A stretch of 31,049 nucleotides of DNA, taken from positions 1 through 31,049 of the forward strand of contig JAEZCT010000024.1 of assembly GCA_023433405.1 (NCBI GenBank), read 5' to 3'. Source of the stretch: Bacillota bacterium (GTDB lineage: Bacteria > Bacillota > Clostridia > Oscillospirales > Ruminococcaceae). The translations under genes and the position numbers were made by a program. This document shows, piece by piece, positions 22,784 through 30,379 of this stretch. Below the pieces are notes generated by a model. That model was not told the DNA's origin. It did not search any database and was given only the letters and a program-made list of their open reading frames with translations. Positions within the stretch are counted from its first letter, which is position 1. Each line of letters begins with the position of its first letter.

Positions 22784-23494
22784 ATGAGTTTAATGAATAC
22801 CCCTCTTTGGGAGGTTATAAAGGGCTCCTTCGCGCCGGAGATCTGGCAGGTGCTGCTGCCGGCGGTTCTCGAGACCTTGTATATGACGGGGCTTTCGTCG
22901 GTTATCATGCTGGGGTTCGGGCTGCTTTTAGGTATCCTGCTCACGGTGACCAACCCAAACGGTCTGGTGCCGCTTAAGGCGCTGTACACCGGCTCGGGCT
23001 GGATTATAAACGTACTGAGGTCGCTGCCACAGATGATAATGATTATTCTGATGATACCGGTAGCCCGACTGATTTTTGGCAGGTCCTACGGCTCCGACGC
23101 CTGCATTATTGCAATTGCCGCAAGCTGTATTCCCATGTATGCGCGTATTGTGGAAAGCAGCCTACTGGAGATTGCGAAGGGCAAGGTGGAGGCTGCAAAA
23201 TCCATAGGCAGCACGAATGCCCAAATTATCTTTCGCATTCTGCTGCCCGAGACAATACCCTCGCTGATACGCGGCTTTACCGTGGCGGTTATCACCATCA
23301 TCTCCATGACGGCCCTTGCGGGCATGTTTGGGGCGGGCGGCATCGGCGATATTGCGGTACGATTTGGTTACCAGCGTTTTCAGCACGACCTGCTTTTTGC
23401 GGCGGTGTATGTGCTGATAATAATGGTTCAAATAGTTCAACTTTTAGGGGACTTTACCTCAAGGCAAATCCTCAAAAAAAGAAACCTGATTTAA
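22784..23494 (+). CDS. metI: Methionine ABC transporter permease MetI
   Basis: The 236-residue membrane protein has five to six hydrophobic segments and the MetI/BPD permease motif EAAKSIGSTNAQIIFRILLPETIPSLI (the EAA loop that contacts MetN). The start (LPAVLETLYMTGLSSVIMLGFGLLLG) and end (YQRFQHDLLFAAVYVLIIMVQIVQ) match MetI proteins. GAGGTGAT precedes the ATG. No promoter is obvious between the repeat and metI, so expression presumably depends on read-through from the metN side across the structured repeat. Confidence 0.95.
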   Translation: MSLMNTPLWEVIKGSFAPEIWQVLLPAVLETLYMTGLSSVIMLGFGLLLGILLTVTNPNGLVPLKALYTGSGWIINVLRSLPQMIMIILMIPVARLIFGRSYGSDACIIAIAASCIPMYARIVESSLLEIAKGKVEAAKSIGSTNAQIIFRILLPETIPSLIRGFTVAVITIISMTALAGMFGAGGIGDIAVRFGYQRFQHDLLFAAVYVLIIMVQIVQLLGDFTSRQILKKRNLI

Positions 23495-23523
23495 AGCCAG
23501 AAGAAAGAAAAGGGAGAAAAAAG

Positions 23524-24405
23524 ATGAAAACTGCAAAGATTTTAGCGATCCTTACCGTACTGGTGCTTACACTCGGCTTAGTCGCAGGCTGCGCCAGCAC
23601 CCCCGCGCCTGCGTCCGGCACGCCCGCGTCCTCAGCGGCAGAATCTGCCGCGAGCTCCGAAGCCGCGAGCGCCCCCGAGAAGGTTGTCATTAGAGGCATT
23701 GTGGATTTGGTTCCCCACTCTGAGCTGATTGAGTTTGTCAGGCCGGTACTGGCGGAGCAGGGAATAGAGATTGACCTGGTCGCAACCGCCGCGGATGCGA
23801 CCAGCAACGAAAGAACCGCCAAGGGGGAAGCGGATTTCAACTTCTTCCAGCACCAGCCCTATCTTGACACCTACAACGAAGCCAACAGCACAAAGCTTGT
23901 AAATGTGGGCGATATTCATGTAGAGCCTATCACCGCTTATTCCGATAAGTTTGACAGCATCGACAAGCTGCCCGACAACGCGGTTATCGCCATCCCCAAC
24001 GACGCGAGCAACGAGTATCGCGCGCTGCGCATTCTGGAGGAAAACGGCTTTTTAAAGCTTAACGCCGATACCGCAACCTCGCTGCGTGCCTCACTTAAGG
24101 ACGTTACCGAGTTCATCCGCCCCCTTGAGATTGTGGAGCTGGATTCCACGCAGATTATCCCCACCAAGGATGATTACGATTTCTTCATCACCAACACCAA
24201 CAAGGCGCTGGAGGCGAAAATTACCTCCGCAAGACTATTCAGCGAGGGCGGCGACAGCCCCTATGCCAACATCATTGCGGTTACCGAGGCAAACCAGAAT
24301 AACCCCGCCATTCTAGCTCTTGTAAAGGCGCTGCAGTCTGAGGAAACGAGAAAGTTTATCGAGGATAAATATAACGGCGCGGTAATCCCCGCAAAGCTCG
24401 GTTAG
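23524..24405 (+). CDS. metQ: Methionine-binding lipoprotein MetQ (NlpA family)
   Basis: The 293-residue product has a lipoprotein signal (MKTAKILAILTVLVLTLGLVAGC, lipobox VAGC) and a Ser/Ala-rich tether. The NlpA/MetQ domain follows: VVIRGIVDLVPHSELIEFVRPVL, then GEADFNFFQHQPYLDTYN, then VHVEPITAYSDKF-like text, then IAIPNDASNEYRALRILEENGF. Binding residues for methionine are spread through these segments. It captures methionine outside the membrane for MetNI. The ribosome site is AAAAGGGAG. Third gene of the met locus, 29 bp after metI. Confidence 0.95.
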   Translation: MKTAKILAILTVLVLTLGLVAGCASTPAPASGTPASSAAESAASSEAASAPEKVVIRGIVDLVPHSELIEFVRPVLAEQGIEIDLVATAADATSNERTAKGEADFNFFQHQPYLDTYNEANSTKLVNVGDIHVEPITAYSDKFDSIDKLPDNAVIAIPNDASNEYRALRILEENGFLKLNADTATSLRASLKDVTEFIRPLEIVELDSTQIIPTKDDYDFFITNTNKALEAKITSARLFSEGGDSPYANIIAVTEANQNNPAILALVKALQSEETRKFIEDKYNGAVIPAKLG

Positions 24406-24501
24406 TGTAAACCCAAAGCGGGTAATAGTATAACAAAGACAGCGGGATAGAAATAGAGAGACACAAATAAACGAAAGCTACCTCCATACATTCCCATACA
24501 A

Positions 24502-24547
24502 CAGCCAAAAGGGAGCCGTAATTATTATTACGGCTCCCTTTTGGCTG
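24502..24547. terminator. Perfect 21-bp-stem terminator after metQ
   Basis: A completely perfect 21-bp stem with TATT loop; the arms start CAGCCAAAAGGGAGCC. The A/T-rich outer part gives CCCTTTTGG on both strands, so it can stop transcription both ways. The 250 bp that follow contain no gene that I can support. Confidence 0.85.
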
Positions 24548-24796
24548 CTCAGTCTGAGCAAGGCCTTGTTTGGCAAACGAATCATTACGAAAAAAGCGTT
24601 TCTATCAACAAGGACAGACAACAAGAGTGGTAGGAAAAGGACAGAAGAGAAGTGCATAGACAAGGCGGAATAGCAATAAAATGTAAAAATATTACAAATA
24701 TCAAACGTCAGAATGCCAATTCCACCTATAAATCATTGCAAAAAGCACTTAGTGAGGCGTTTGGTGGCAAGTGAAAACACCTTACAGCAGCGGGGG

Positions 24797-25813
24797 TTAG
24801 GCCAAGGAGCCAAGGTATTTTTTATAAACCGGCCATATTCCGGTGTTGTCATCGCAGTGGGGGGGAAGCTGCTGAATTTCGTGGCCGGGGTACTGGTTAC
24901 CCTCTATAAACAGGGGGCCGTTTTCGCATACCGCAATATCCCATGCGCAGTAGCGTATTTCGGGTACCTCAAGCGCCGCCCTTCGGGCAAGCGTCAGCAC
25001 AGCCTCGAACATCGGAATGGTCACGCCCACAATGGGTGCGCCCGTAATGGGGTGGCGCTGGTGGCTTTGACCGTTTTTATCATGGGCTGGGCGGATAATC
25101 TCGCCGGTGGCAGGGTCAATGAGAGCCGCCATGCCGCCGCTTGAGATGTTATCCACCACGCCGCCCGCCCCGATGCGGATGAGACAGCGGGTAACATCCA
25201 CGCCGCCGGAGTCGTTTACCACCGTAACAACGCGCAGGGTGTTCACCGATTGGGGGTAGATTGCCGACAGGGCGGGGTGCTGCACCACCACCTGCTCGCA
25301 AAGGGTCTGCCCGTTTGCCCGAAGGGCGTGGTACAGCCCGGCGCGGTCCGGGTACTGCGCAAGCTCTATGCGCTCCACGCCCTTGCCGCCGTCGCCGTCT
25401 GTGGGCTTTACCATAACCTGCGCCTTATCCGCGCAAAAGCGGGTAAACTCCTGCTCGGTCACCTGCGAAAGGTCGAGCCATTCGCGCCCGATATATTCGG
25501 CAAAGCGGGTTAAAAACTCAACCTTATTCTCGAAAATGTGCCAGTAATCGCGGTTATTCAGGGCGCGCACCAGCTGGTTTGAGCGTCCCCGTGTCATAAA
25601 GGTATCGCGCTGGGTGGGGGTAAGGCAGTAAAACTCCAGCACCGTGTAATCCATATAACCCGCGCCGTAACGCGTTCCGCAGCGAAGCATATCAATCAAA
25701 ATACCGGCGGTGGGCTTACCGGTGCGCTTATGAACCACTTGCACCTTTTTTAGCATGGCGCGCCAGTTCATTGTAAGCATGGTCTTTATCATAAACAGGA
25801 GCTTGTGCAGCAA
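24797..25813 (-). CDS. ATP-grasp protein of the sugar-transfer-associated type
   Basis: The product (338 aa from the chosen start) has an ATP-grasp fold. The nucleotide-binding VMVKPTDGDGGKGVERI is followed by a Glu-rich strand, then SGGMAALID, then the magnesium-binding segment IAVCENGPLFIEGNQYPGHEIQQ near the end. It resembles the ATPgrasp_ST family found with polysaccharide or teichoic-acid loci. These enzymes join a carboxylate to an amine, but no substrate is known for this one and no glycan genes are adjacent. The start is TTG 25813 after AAGAAGGGA; the frame stays open to 26119 only because it runs into a repeat, so longer versions are artefacts. Confidence 0.82.
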   Translation of the reverse strand: MLHKLLFMIKTMLTMNWRAMLKKVQVVHKRTGKPTAGILIDMLRCGTRYGAGYMDYTVLEFYCLTPTQRDTFMTRGRSNQLVRALNNRDYWHIFENKVEFLTRFAEYIGREWLDLSQVTEQEFTRFCADKAQVMVKPTDGDGGKGVERIELAQYPDRAGLYHALRANGQTLCEQVVVQHPALSAIYPQSVNTLRVVTVVNDSGGVDVTRCLIRIGAGGVVDNISSGGMAALIDPATGEIIRPAHDKNGQSHQRHPITGAPIVGVTIPMFEAVLTLARRAALEVPEIRYCAWDIAVCENGPLFIEGNQYPGHEIQQLPPHCDDNTGIWPVYKKYLGSLA

Positions 25814-25950
25814 AAACAATCCCTTCTTATTGTGCCGAACCGCTGGGGACGGCGAAATTTTGACCTTAGGTCTTGCGGTAAATTTCTCACGAAAACCCGC
25901 GTGGCGGCATGCAGTACTGTCGCTGCGCGGGTGCCAATACTGTTCTCGAG

Positions 25951-26395
25951 TATGGTTTATTGTAGTTTCCAAAAGCCGATTTTTACACCTCGTGACTTGG
26001 TCGGCTTTTAAGTAACCATCATCAAGTTGTTGGAACGTCGGCTCCCGCGCCGACAGGCGGCTTACTTTTCTTGTTCGAGAAAAGTAAGCAAAAGCGAAGC
26101 AGGGACACCCTGCACCCACTCAAAGCAAGGGCAAACGAAGCATGACTCTTGAGACGAAGCACCTTCGGCGCAAGCGCGTAAAGCTCAGTGGGGTAGCTGC
26201 GTTACGCGCTTGCGAAAACACTAAAGAATTTTTTGCGAAAAATTCTTTAGTGTTTTTACCCTTCGGCAAAATCCTGTTGTCCAGCGTATTTTGCCCTTGC
26301 TTTTCGCCCTGGTCTGTAGTTCTTCCTTTTTTCCCACGCCAGCCACACAAGGCTATTTTGGTGCTGGGGTTACGGGGGTACTCCATTGTCGCATA
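25951..26395 (+). repeat. Large structured repeat, copy 2 (most complete, 445 bp)
   Basis: It begins TATGGTTTATTG and ends in CATA, giving imperfect terminal inverted repeats. Internal stems: AAAAGCCGA/TCGGCTTTT, GTCGGC/GCCGAC, GCTTACTTTTCT/AGAAAAGTAAGC, then the 98-bp cassette. No transposase is encoded, so it is a non-autonomous element or a structured RNA/DNA repeat. It adjoins the 5' side of the ATP-grasp gene. Confidence 0.9.
26170..26267 (+). repeat. 98-bp double-hairpin cassette nested in copy 2
   Basis: It lies between two CCTTCGGC repeats (26162-26169 and 26260-26267, the second inside the cassette). It has a 13-bp stem CGCAAGCGCGTAA/TTACGCGCTTGCG and a perfect 18-bp stem starting AAACACTAAAGAATT. 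The equivalent second stem in copy 1 has different bases but still pairs (ATGATAAA/TTTATCAT). Confidence 0.85.
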
Positions 26396-26683
26396 GATTA
26401 TTCGTTTTCTGGGGTAGACTTAATACATTATACTCCTGTAAAGGGAACAAAACAAGGCTGGTTTTGTGACGCAGTGCGGCGGGTACAAATGTGGGGTGCC
26501 ATTGCTAGTCTTGACAAAAAGAGGACGGGAGAATCGCCGCTTGGAGCGCTGCCCCATACCGCGGCAGTTGTAAGTGAGGCTAAGTGAACGACCCAGTCCG
26601 GTTTTAAAAAAAGTAAAAATGGTACAGCACAAAGGTGTAATACCATCCGCCCCTTATACCAATATCCGTATAAAAGATGTTTA
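26396..26683. other. Intergenic region without recognisable gene
   Basis: Only short frames without ribosome sites are present. The whole stretch 26396-27348 upstream of the beta-glucosidase is non-coding and packed with palindromic repeats and operators, listed separately. Confidence 0.5.
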
Positions 26684-26785
26684 ATACTATTCTCCGATAA
26701 AAGTGTTGATAAAAATCCGCGTCAAAATCCATAAATTAAAGATTTTGACTTGATTTTTATACACTTTTTAATCGGATAATAGTAT
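26684..26785 (-). repeat. 102-bp palindromic MITE-like repeat, copy C (inverted)
   Basis: Reading the minus strand it aligns over its full length with copies A and B (shared core ATAAAAATCAAGT…CTTTAATTTATGG), with ends ATACTATT/AATAGTAT. Differences fall as paired changes that keep the stems. Confidence 0.9.
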
Positions 26786-26858
26786 AAAGTATAAAAAACT
26801 AGTGAAAGCTTAGACTTATGGGTTTTCACGCTGGTTTTTGCGTTCTAGTTGACGCTAT
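26786..26858 (+). repeat. Degenerate palindromic repeat abutting copy C
   Basis: It retains GTGAAAGCTTAGACTTATGGGTTTTCACGC-like central text (26811-26841, only partly identical to copy A) and the AAAAAC/GTTTTT arms, but the ends are eroded. Confidence 0.5.
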
Positions 26859-26904
26859 ATTTTTGTTGATCGAAGCTTTTTCTCGAATCAAAAATGAGCA
26901 GGCA

Positions 26905-26918
26905 TGTAATCGATTACA
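26905..26918. promoter_or_regulatory. LacI-type operator 1 upstream of bgl
   Basis: TGTAATCGATTACA is a perfect 14-bp palindrome with the central CG typical of LacI-family operators. Confidence 0.6.
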
Positions 26919-27055
26919 AGAATAACGAGCAGCGGCGGAACGAAAAATACGCGGGAAACATCAAAAAATATGTTGCAAATATGTCTTTGCGGCATTGTGT
27001 ACAATTCCAATAATGCAAAATGAGCATTACGGAGAAAAAAGGCAATAGTCTATCA

Positions 27056-27069
27056 TGTAATCGATTACT
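27056..27069. promoter_or_regulatory. LacI-type operator 2 upstream of bgl
   Basis: TGTAATCGATTACT matches operator 1 at 13 of 14 bases, shares the preceding CA, and lies exactly 151 bp downstream of it. The pair could hold a repression loop. A weak promoter (TTGCGG-16-AATAAT at 26987-27014) lies between them. Confidence 0.6.
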
Positions 27070-27093
27070 GTGCTATACTAAATGGCAGCGTGC

Positions 27094-27193
27094 AATACTA
27101 TTCTCCAATAAAAGTGCAGGAATTGTCATTTTAGCAGCGATAGAATTTAAAAGTACAAAACGTCACAGAGAAAGCTTTTTGAGGATAATAGTA
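27094..27193. repeat. 100-bp relative of the palindromic repeat, copy E
   Basis: The ends ATACTATTCTCC and GGATAATAGTAT match copy C, but the interior is unrelated and folds less well. A diverged member sharing the same terminal recognition ends. Confidence 0.7.
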
Positions 27194-27348
27194 TAAGAGA
27201 AAACCGCAGTCCACCGGTAGCCTGCGTGACTGTTGCGCGGGTCTTTGGCGTAACCCCCAATGGACCCGAACCCTATCCATTCGCGGTGCCGTGTGGCAGC
27301 TCACCCAAAAATGAGAATGCAGAATGAAACAGACAAGGAGAATTACTT

Positions 27349-28698
27349 ATGCCAAAGCTAACCTTTCCCGACGGCTTTTTATGGGGTGCCGCGACCGCTT
27401 CCTTTCAAATAGAGGGAGCATGGAACGAGGACGGCAAGGGTGAATCCATATGGGACCGCTATTGCCGCATTCCCGGAAATATTGAGGATGCCTCGAGCGG
27501 CGATGTCGCCTGTGACCATTATCACCGGTATCCCGAGGATATTGAACTGATGAAGGAGCTGGGTCTTGAGGCCTACCGGCTATCCATATCCTGGCCGCGT
27601 ATCTTCCCCAAGGGAGTGGGCACCCCCAATGAGGCCGGCCTTGGGTTTTACCGCAAGCTGTTAACCATGCTAAAGCAAAACAACATTAAAACCGCCGTAA
27701 CCCTGTATCATTGGGACCTGCCGCAGGCGCTGCAGGATGTTGGCGGCTGGACAAACCGCGCCGTCACCGATTATTTTGAGGATTACGCCCGCCTGCTATT
27801 CCGGGAGCTTGACGGGCTGGTGGATTACTGGATAACCTTTAACGAGCCCCTTTGCACCTCCTTTGTAGGGTACTGGCAGGGCAGACATGCCCCGGGCATA
27901 CGGGACGCGGCCGCCGCGCTTTTGGTTTCGCATCACCTGCTGCTTTCCCACGGCAAGGCTGTCAGAGCCTTCCGCGAGCTGGGCACGAAGGGTGAGATTG
28001 GCATTACCCTGAATATGAATTACTACTATCCCGCCACGGAGGACCCGAAGGATAAAGAGGCCGCCGAGCTTGCGTATGCCTACCATAACAGCTGGTTCTC
28101 CGACCCCATTTTTAAGGGCAGCTACCCCGAAAACGCATTAATGGGGTATGCGAAGAACGTCACCCTGCCTGAGATTACCGCCGAGGATCTCGCAATTATC
28201 AGCACCCCCATTGATTACCTTGGGCTGAACAACTATTTTTCGCTAAGTGCCCGGTGGGATGAAAGCAGCTGGCCGCTTGCCTTCCGCTCCGACTTTATTG
28301 GCGAGAACCGCACCGAGATGGGCTGGAGCATAAACCCCGACGGACTGCACGACCTATTGGTGCGTCTGCACAAGGATTATAACGGCATACCCATTTATGT
28401 TACCGAAAACGGCTGTGCCTTCCGCGATATGGTTAACGTAGACGGCAAGGTTGTTGACGACAACCGCATTGATTTTTTGCGCCGTTATATTGCCGCCGCT
28501 CACCGCGCGGTGCAGGAGGGCGTAAACCTGCGCGGCTATTTTGAGTGGTCGCTTATGGATAACTTTGAGTGGGCGTTTGGCTACAAAAAACGCTTTGGAC
28601 TCATTCATGTGGATTACAAAACCCAAAAGCGCACAATAAAGGAAAGCGGATATTGGTACCGCGATGTAATAAGGAATAACGGGGTAGAAATGCCCTAA
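27349..28698 (+). CDS. GH1 family beta-glucosidase / 6-phospho-beta-glucosidase
   Basis: The 449-residue product is a complete glycoside hydrolase family 1 enzyme. The N-terminal signature FPDGFLWGAATASFQIEGAW is followed by the acid/base Glu in TFNEP (E166) and the nucleophile in YVTENG (E353). The C-terminal substrate-contact segment is EWSLMDNFEWAFGYKKRFGLIHVDY. The latter fits enzymes acting on unphosphorylated cellobiose and aryl-beta-glucosides (bglA-type, WxxxDNFEW) rather than phospho-sugars. No signal peptide, so cytoplasmic. The ribosome site is AAGGAGA. Two LacI-like operators upstream suggest sugar induction, although no LacI gene or transporter is in the window; the AraC gene at 29510 is another possible regulator. 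Confidence 0.95.
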   Translation: MPKLTFPDGFLWGAATASFQIEGAWNEDGKGESIWDRYCRIPGNIEDASSGDVACDHYHRYPEDIELMKELGLEAYRLSISWPRIFPKGVGTPNEAGLGFYRKLLTMLKQNNIKTAVTLYHWDLPQALQDVGGWTNRAVTDYFEDYARLLFRELDGLVDYWITFNEPLCTSFVGYWQGRHAPGIRDAAAALLVSHHLLLSHGKAVRAFRELGTKGEIGITLNMNYYYPATEDPKDKEAAELAYAYHNSWFSDPIFKGSYPENALMGYAKNVTLPEITAEDLAIISTPIDYLGLNNYFSLSARWDESSWPLAFRSDFIGENRTEMGWSINPDGLHDLLVRLHKDYNGIPIYVTENGCAFRDMVNVDGKVVDDNRIDFLRRYIAAAHRAVQEGVNLRGYFEWSLMDNFEWAFGYKKRFGLIHVDYKTQKRTIKESGYWYRDVIRNNGVEMP

Positions 28699-28717
28699 AG
28701 CCACCATAAAACAGATT

Positions 28718-28765
28718 AAAGCCTTTCGTACACACAGGTATGCAGTGTGTACGAAAGGCTTTATT
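28718..28765. terminator. Bidirectional terminator between bgl and the convergent small gene
   Basis: An 18-bp perfect stem (AAAGCCTTTCGTACACAC with its complement) has a 9-nt loop and is followed by ATTTGTTT. The A run on the 5' side gives a T run on the minus strand. Confidence 0.85.
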
Positions 28766-28810
28766 TGTTTGTGGCGGAGTACGATGCTGTGGCAACAATT
28801 TTCAGGTTTA

Positions 28811-28999
28811 TTAAGCATCGCCTTCTTCCTTAACGCGCACATGGTTTAGCGCGATGATATTAGGCTCTGCGGAATTAAGGTACATTTGCTCTGTCTGTCG
28901 GTGCGCTTTTATAAGATTATCGGTAATTTCCTTAAGATTTTCAATGGCTTCTGCTTGCGAATGAAGTAAAACACGATACATCGCAGGATAATTCGGCAT
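28811..28999 (-). CDS. Small conserved-type hypothetical protein
   Basis: The 62-residue product starts MPNYPAMYRVLLHSQAEAI, continues as one long amphipathic helix and ends LYLNSAEPN-like (QMYLNSAEPN) plus a polar tail. Short MPNY..MY proteins of this style, with a C-terminal EE/EQ(L/M)Y segment, are familiar from clostridial genomes; the function is unknown. ATG 28999 is preceded by GGTGG nine bases upstream; a TTG at 29032 is in frame but has no ribosome site. It is divergent from the XRE regulator gene, and its promoter overlaps a pair of direct repeats, so it is probably controlled by that regulator. Confidence 0.65.
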   Translation of the reverse strand: MPNYPAMYRVLLHSQAEAIENLKEITDNLIKAHRQTEQMYLNSAEPNIIALNHVRVKEEGDA

Positions 29000-29040
29000 A
29001 TAGTTTTCCACCACTTTCCACAATTTCAACAAAATAAGCT

Positions 29041-29072
29041 ATGCATAGCCTAATAGTAGCATGCATAGCCTA
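29041..29072. promoter_or_regulatory. Paired operator repeats between XRE regulator and small gene
   Basis: ATGCATAGCCTA occurs twice, at 29041-29052 and 29061-29072, exactly 20 bp apart (about two helical turns). The first extends to the palindrome GCTATGCATAGC (29038-29049). They cover the promoter region of the minus-strand gene and are the likely binding sites of the adjacent XRE protein. Confidence 0.65.
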
Positions 29073-29081
29073 TAATTGCAA
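29053..29081 (-). promoter_or_regulatory. Promoter of the small minus-strand gene
   Basis: On the minus strand: TTGCAA, exactly 17 bp, TACTAT. One operator repeat lies in the spacer and the other just downstream of the -10, an arrangement expected for repression. Confidence 0.6.
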
Positions 29082-29091
29082 GCGCTTTCTT
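29076..29091 (+). promoter_or_regulatory. cre-like (CcpA) site
   Basis: TTGCAAGCGCTTTCTT matches the catabolite-responsive element pattern WTGNNARCGNWWWCAW at all but one fixed position. It overlaps the -35 of the minus-strand promoter. Confidence 0.35.
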
Positions 29092-29144
29092 ATATTCTAG
29101 TTATAATCGGATATTAGGATAAGCGATAGAAAGCGGTGGAACGA

Positions 29145-29387
29145 ATGGAAACGGTTACAGTCATACGAAACAGAATACTACAGCTGTGTGGGGAACGCGG
29201 GATAAGCATAAATAAGCTTGCGAATCTCTCCGCTCTCCCACCATCGTCTCTGAAAAATATACTTTACCATAAAAGCGAAAACCCAAAGATAGAGACAGTT
29301 AAAATGATCTGCGACGGGCTTGGAATTACGCTGGGGGAGTTTTTTAGCACAAAGGAGTTTGACGAGCTGGAACCGACGGTGAAATAG
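29145..29387 (+). CDS. XRE-family helix-turn-helix regulator
   Basis: The 80-residue product is a single Cro/CI-type HTH domain: IRNRILQLCGERGISINKLANLSALPPSSLKNILYHKSENPKIETVK is split across the usual five helices, with the recognition helix around PPSSLKNIL and the end MICDGLGITLGEFF. It has no extra sensor domain. ATG 29145 follows GGTGGA; GTG 29136 is inside that site. TATAAT at 29102-29107 is a possible -10. It is divergent from the 62-aa gene, with shared operator repeats between them, suggesting auto- and cross-regulation. Confidence 0.85.
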   Translation: METVTVIRNRILQLCGERGISINKLANLSALPPSSLKNILYHKSENPKIETVKMICDGLGITLGEFFSTKEFDELEPTVK

Positions 29388-29509
29388 TCATTATGAAATA
29401 CTGTAGTTTTCATAGGAGCAAAAGGTTTTACTGCTGATAAAGGTTACATCCTCAAAATCCTCACATACCTCTATTTAATATAGCTAATATTAACATTAAA
29501 TATATAATA

Positions 29510-30379
29510 TTACAACAAATACTCCGTAGAATGGTACATTGCCCGGAACTCCGTCGGCGTACAGTTTTTCATGAGCTTGAACATGCGAATAAACGACGAG
29601 AGGTTGTTAAAGCCCGACCGTATCGCCACCTCGGTAATAGAAAGCTCGGGGTCAATAAGCAGCTGCTCGGCGTAGGCAATGCGGCGCTTGTTTAGGTACT
29701 TGTAAAACGAGTCGCCCGTAAACTGCTTAAACAGCTGGGTAAAGTAAAACTTGCTAAAGCCCGCGAAGGAGGCGACCTCCTCGAGCGAAAGGTTCTCGGA
29801 AAAATGCTGGTTGATGTGGTCGCAAACATCCAAAAACTTCTCGATGTATTTGCGGTTGATGTTGGCGCCCGGGCTGTTTTTGGCGGGCTCGGTAAACCGC
29901 CGGCCAATAAGCACCACCATGCGGATGAACAGGGAGCAGATCATGGCCTCGCGCAGGGTGGAGTCGCCAAAGAATTCATCCTGGATAGCGCGCATAAGGG
30001 TGACCACCTCGCCGTGAATCTCGGGGGCATTCTCCCTTGTAATGCAAATGGCGGGGCTTAAAAAGGACATAATAAGGTCAAATTCCTTTAGCTGACGCAA
30101 AACCGAAAGCTCTACCTGCATAATAATGCGCCGCCCGCCCGCGGGAGCCGATAGCCGGTGCAGGGTGCCGGGCGCAATTAATAGCACATCCTCCTCGGCA
30201 AGGTCATAGGAGGTGCCGCCGCACAGAGCGTTATAGCCCTTCTCCAGGGGCATAATAATTTCAATAGGGGCGTGCCAGTGGCTTGGGAAATCCTCCATAT
30301 CAACATTGTTGTACAGCTTAACGGCAGAGCCGTCCTCAAAATCCACCGTTTCGCGAATGCCTCGTTGTATTCTAAACAT
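29510..30379 (-). CDS. AraC-family transcriptional regulator with N-terminal cupin
   Basis: The 289-residue product has an N-terminal cupin-like sensor domain (HWHAPIEIIMPLEKGYNALCGG then LIAPGTLHRLSAP, the His pattern of AraC_binding/cupin_2). A linker and a C-terminal two-HTH AraC DNA-binding domain follow, with NLSLEEVASFAGFSKFYFTQLFKQFTG as first HTH and LSITEVAIRSGFNNLSSFIRMFK as second. Such proteins usually respond to sugars and activate carbohydrate genes. I chose ATG 30379, which follows GGGGAGGGAC; the frame stays open upstream to 30484 without a ribosome site. Its target is unknown; the nearby beta-glucosidase gene is a possibility. Confidence 0.9.
   Translation of the reverse strand: MFRIQRGIRETVDFEDGSAVKLYNNVDMEDFPSHWHAPIEIIMPLEKGYNALCGGTSYDLAEEDVLLIAPGTLHRLSAPAGGRRIIMQVELSVLRQLKEFDLIMSFLSPAICITRENAPEIHGEVVTLMRAIQDEFFGDSTLREAMICSLFIRMVVLIGRRFTEPAKNSPGANINRKYIEKFLDVCDHINQHFSENLSLEEVASFAGFSKFYFTQLFKQFTGDSFYKYLNKRRIAYAEQLLIDPELSITEVAIRSGFNNLSSFIRMFKLMKNCTPTEFRAMYHSTEYLL

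Noticed and set aside
25814..26119. N-terminal extension of the ATP-grasp frame
   Set aside because: The added 100 residues are translated from the repeat and spacer; AAGAAGGGA before TTG 25813 marks a better start.
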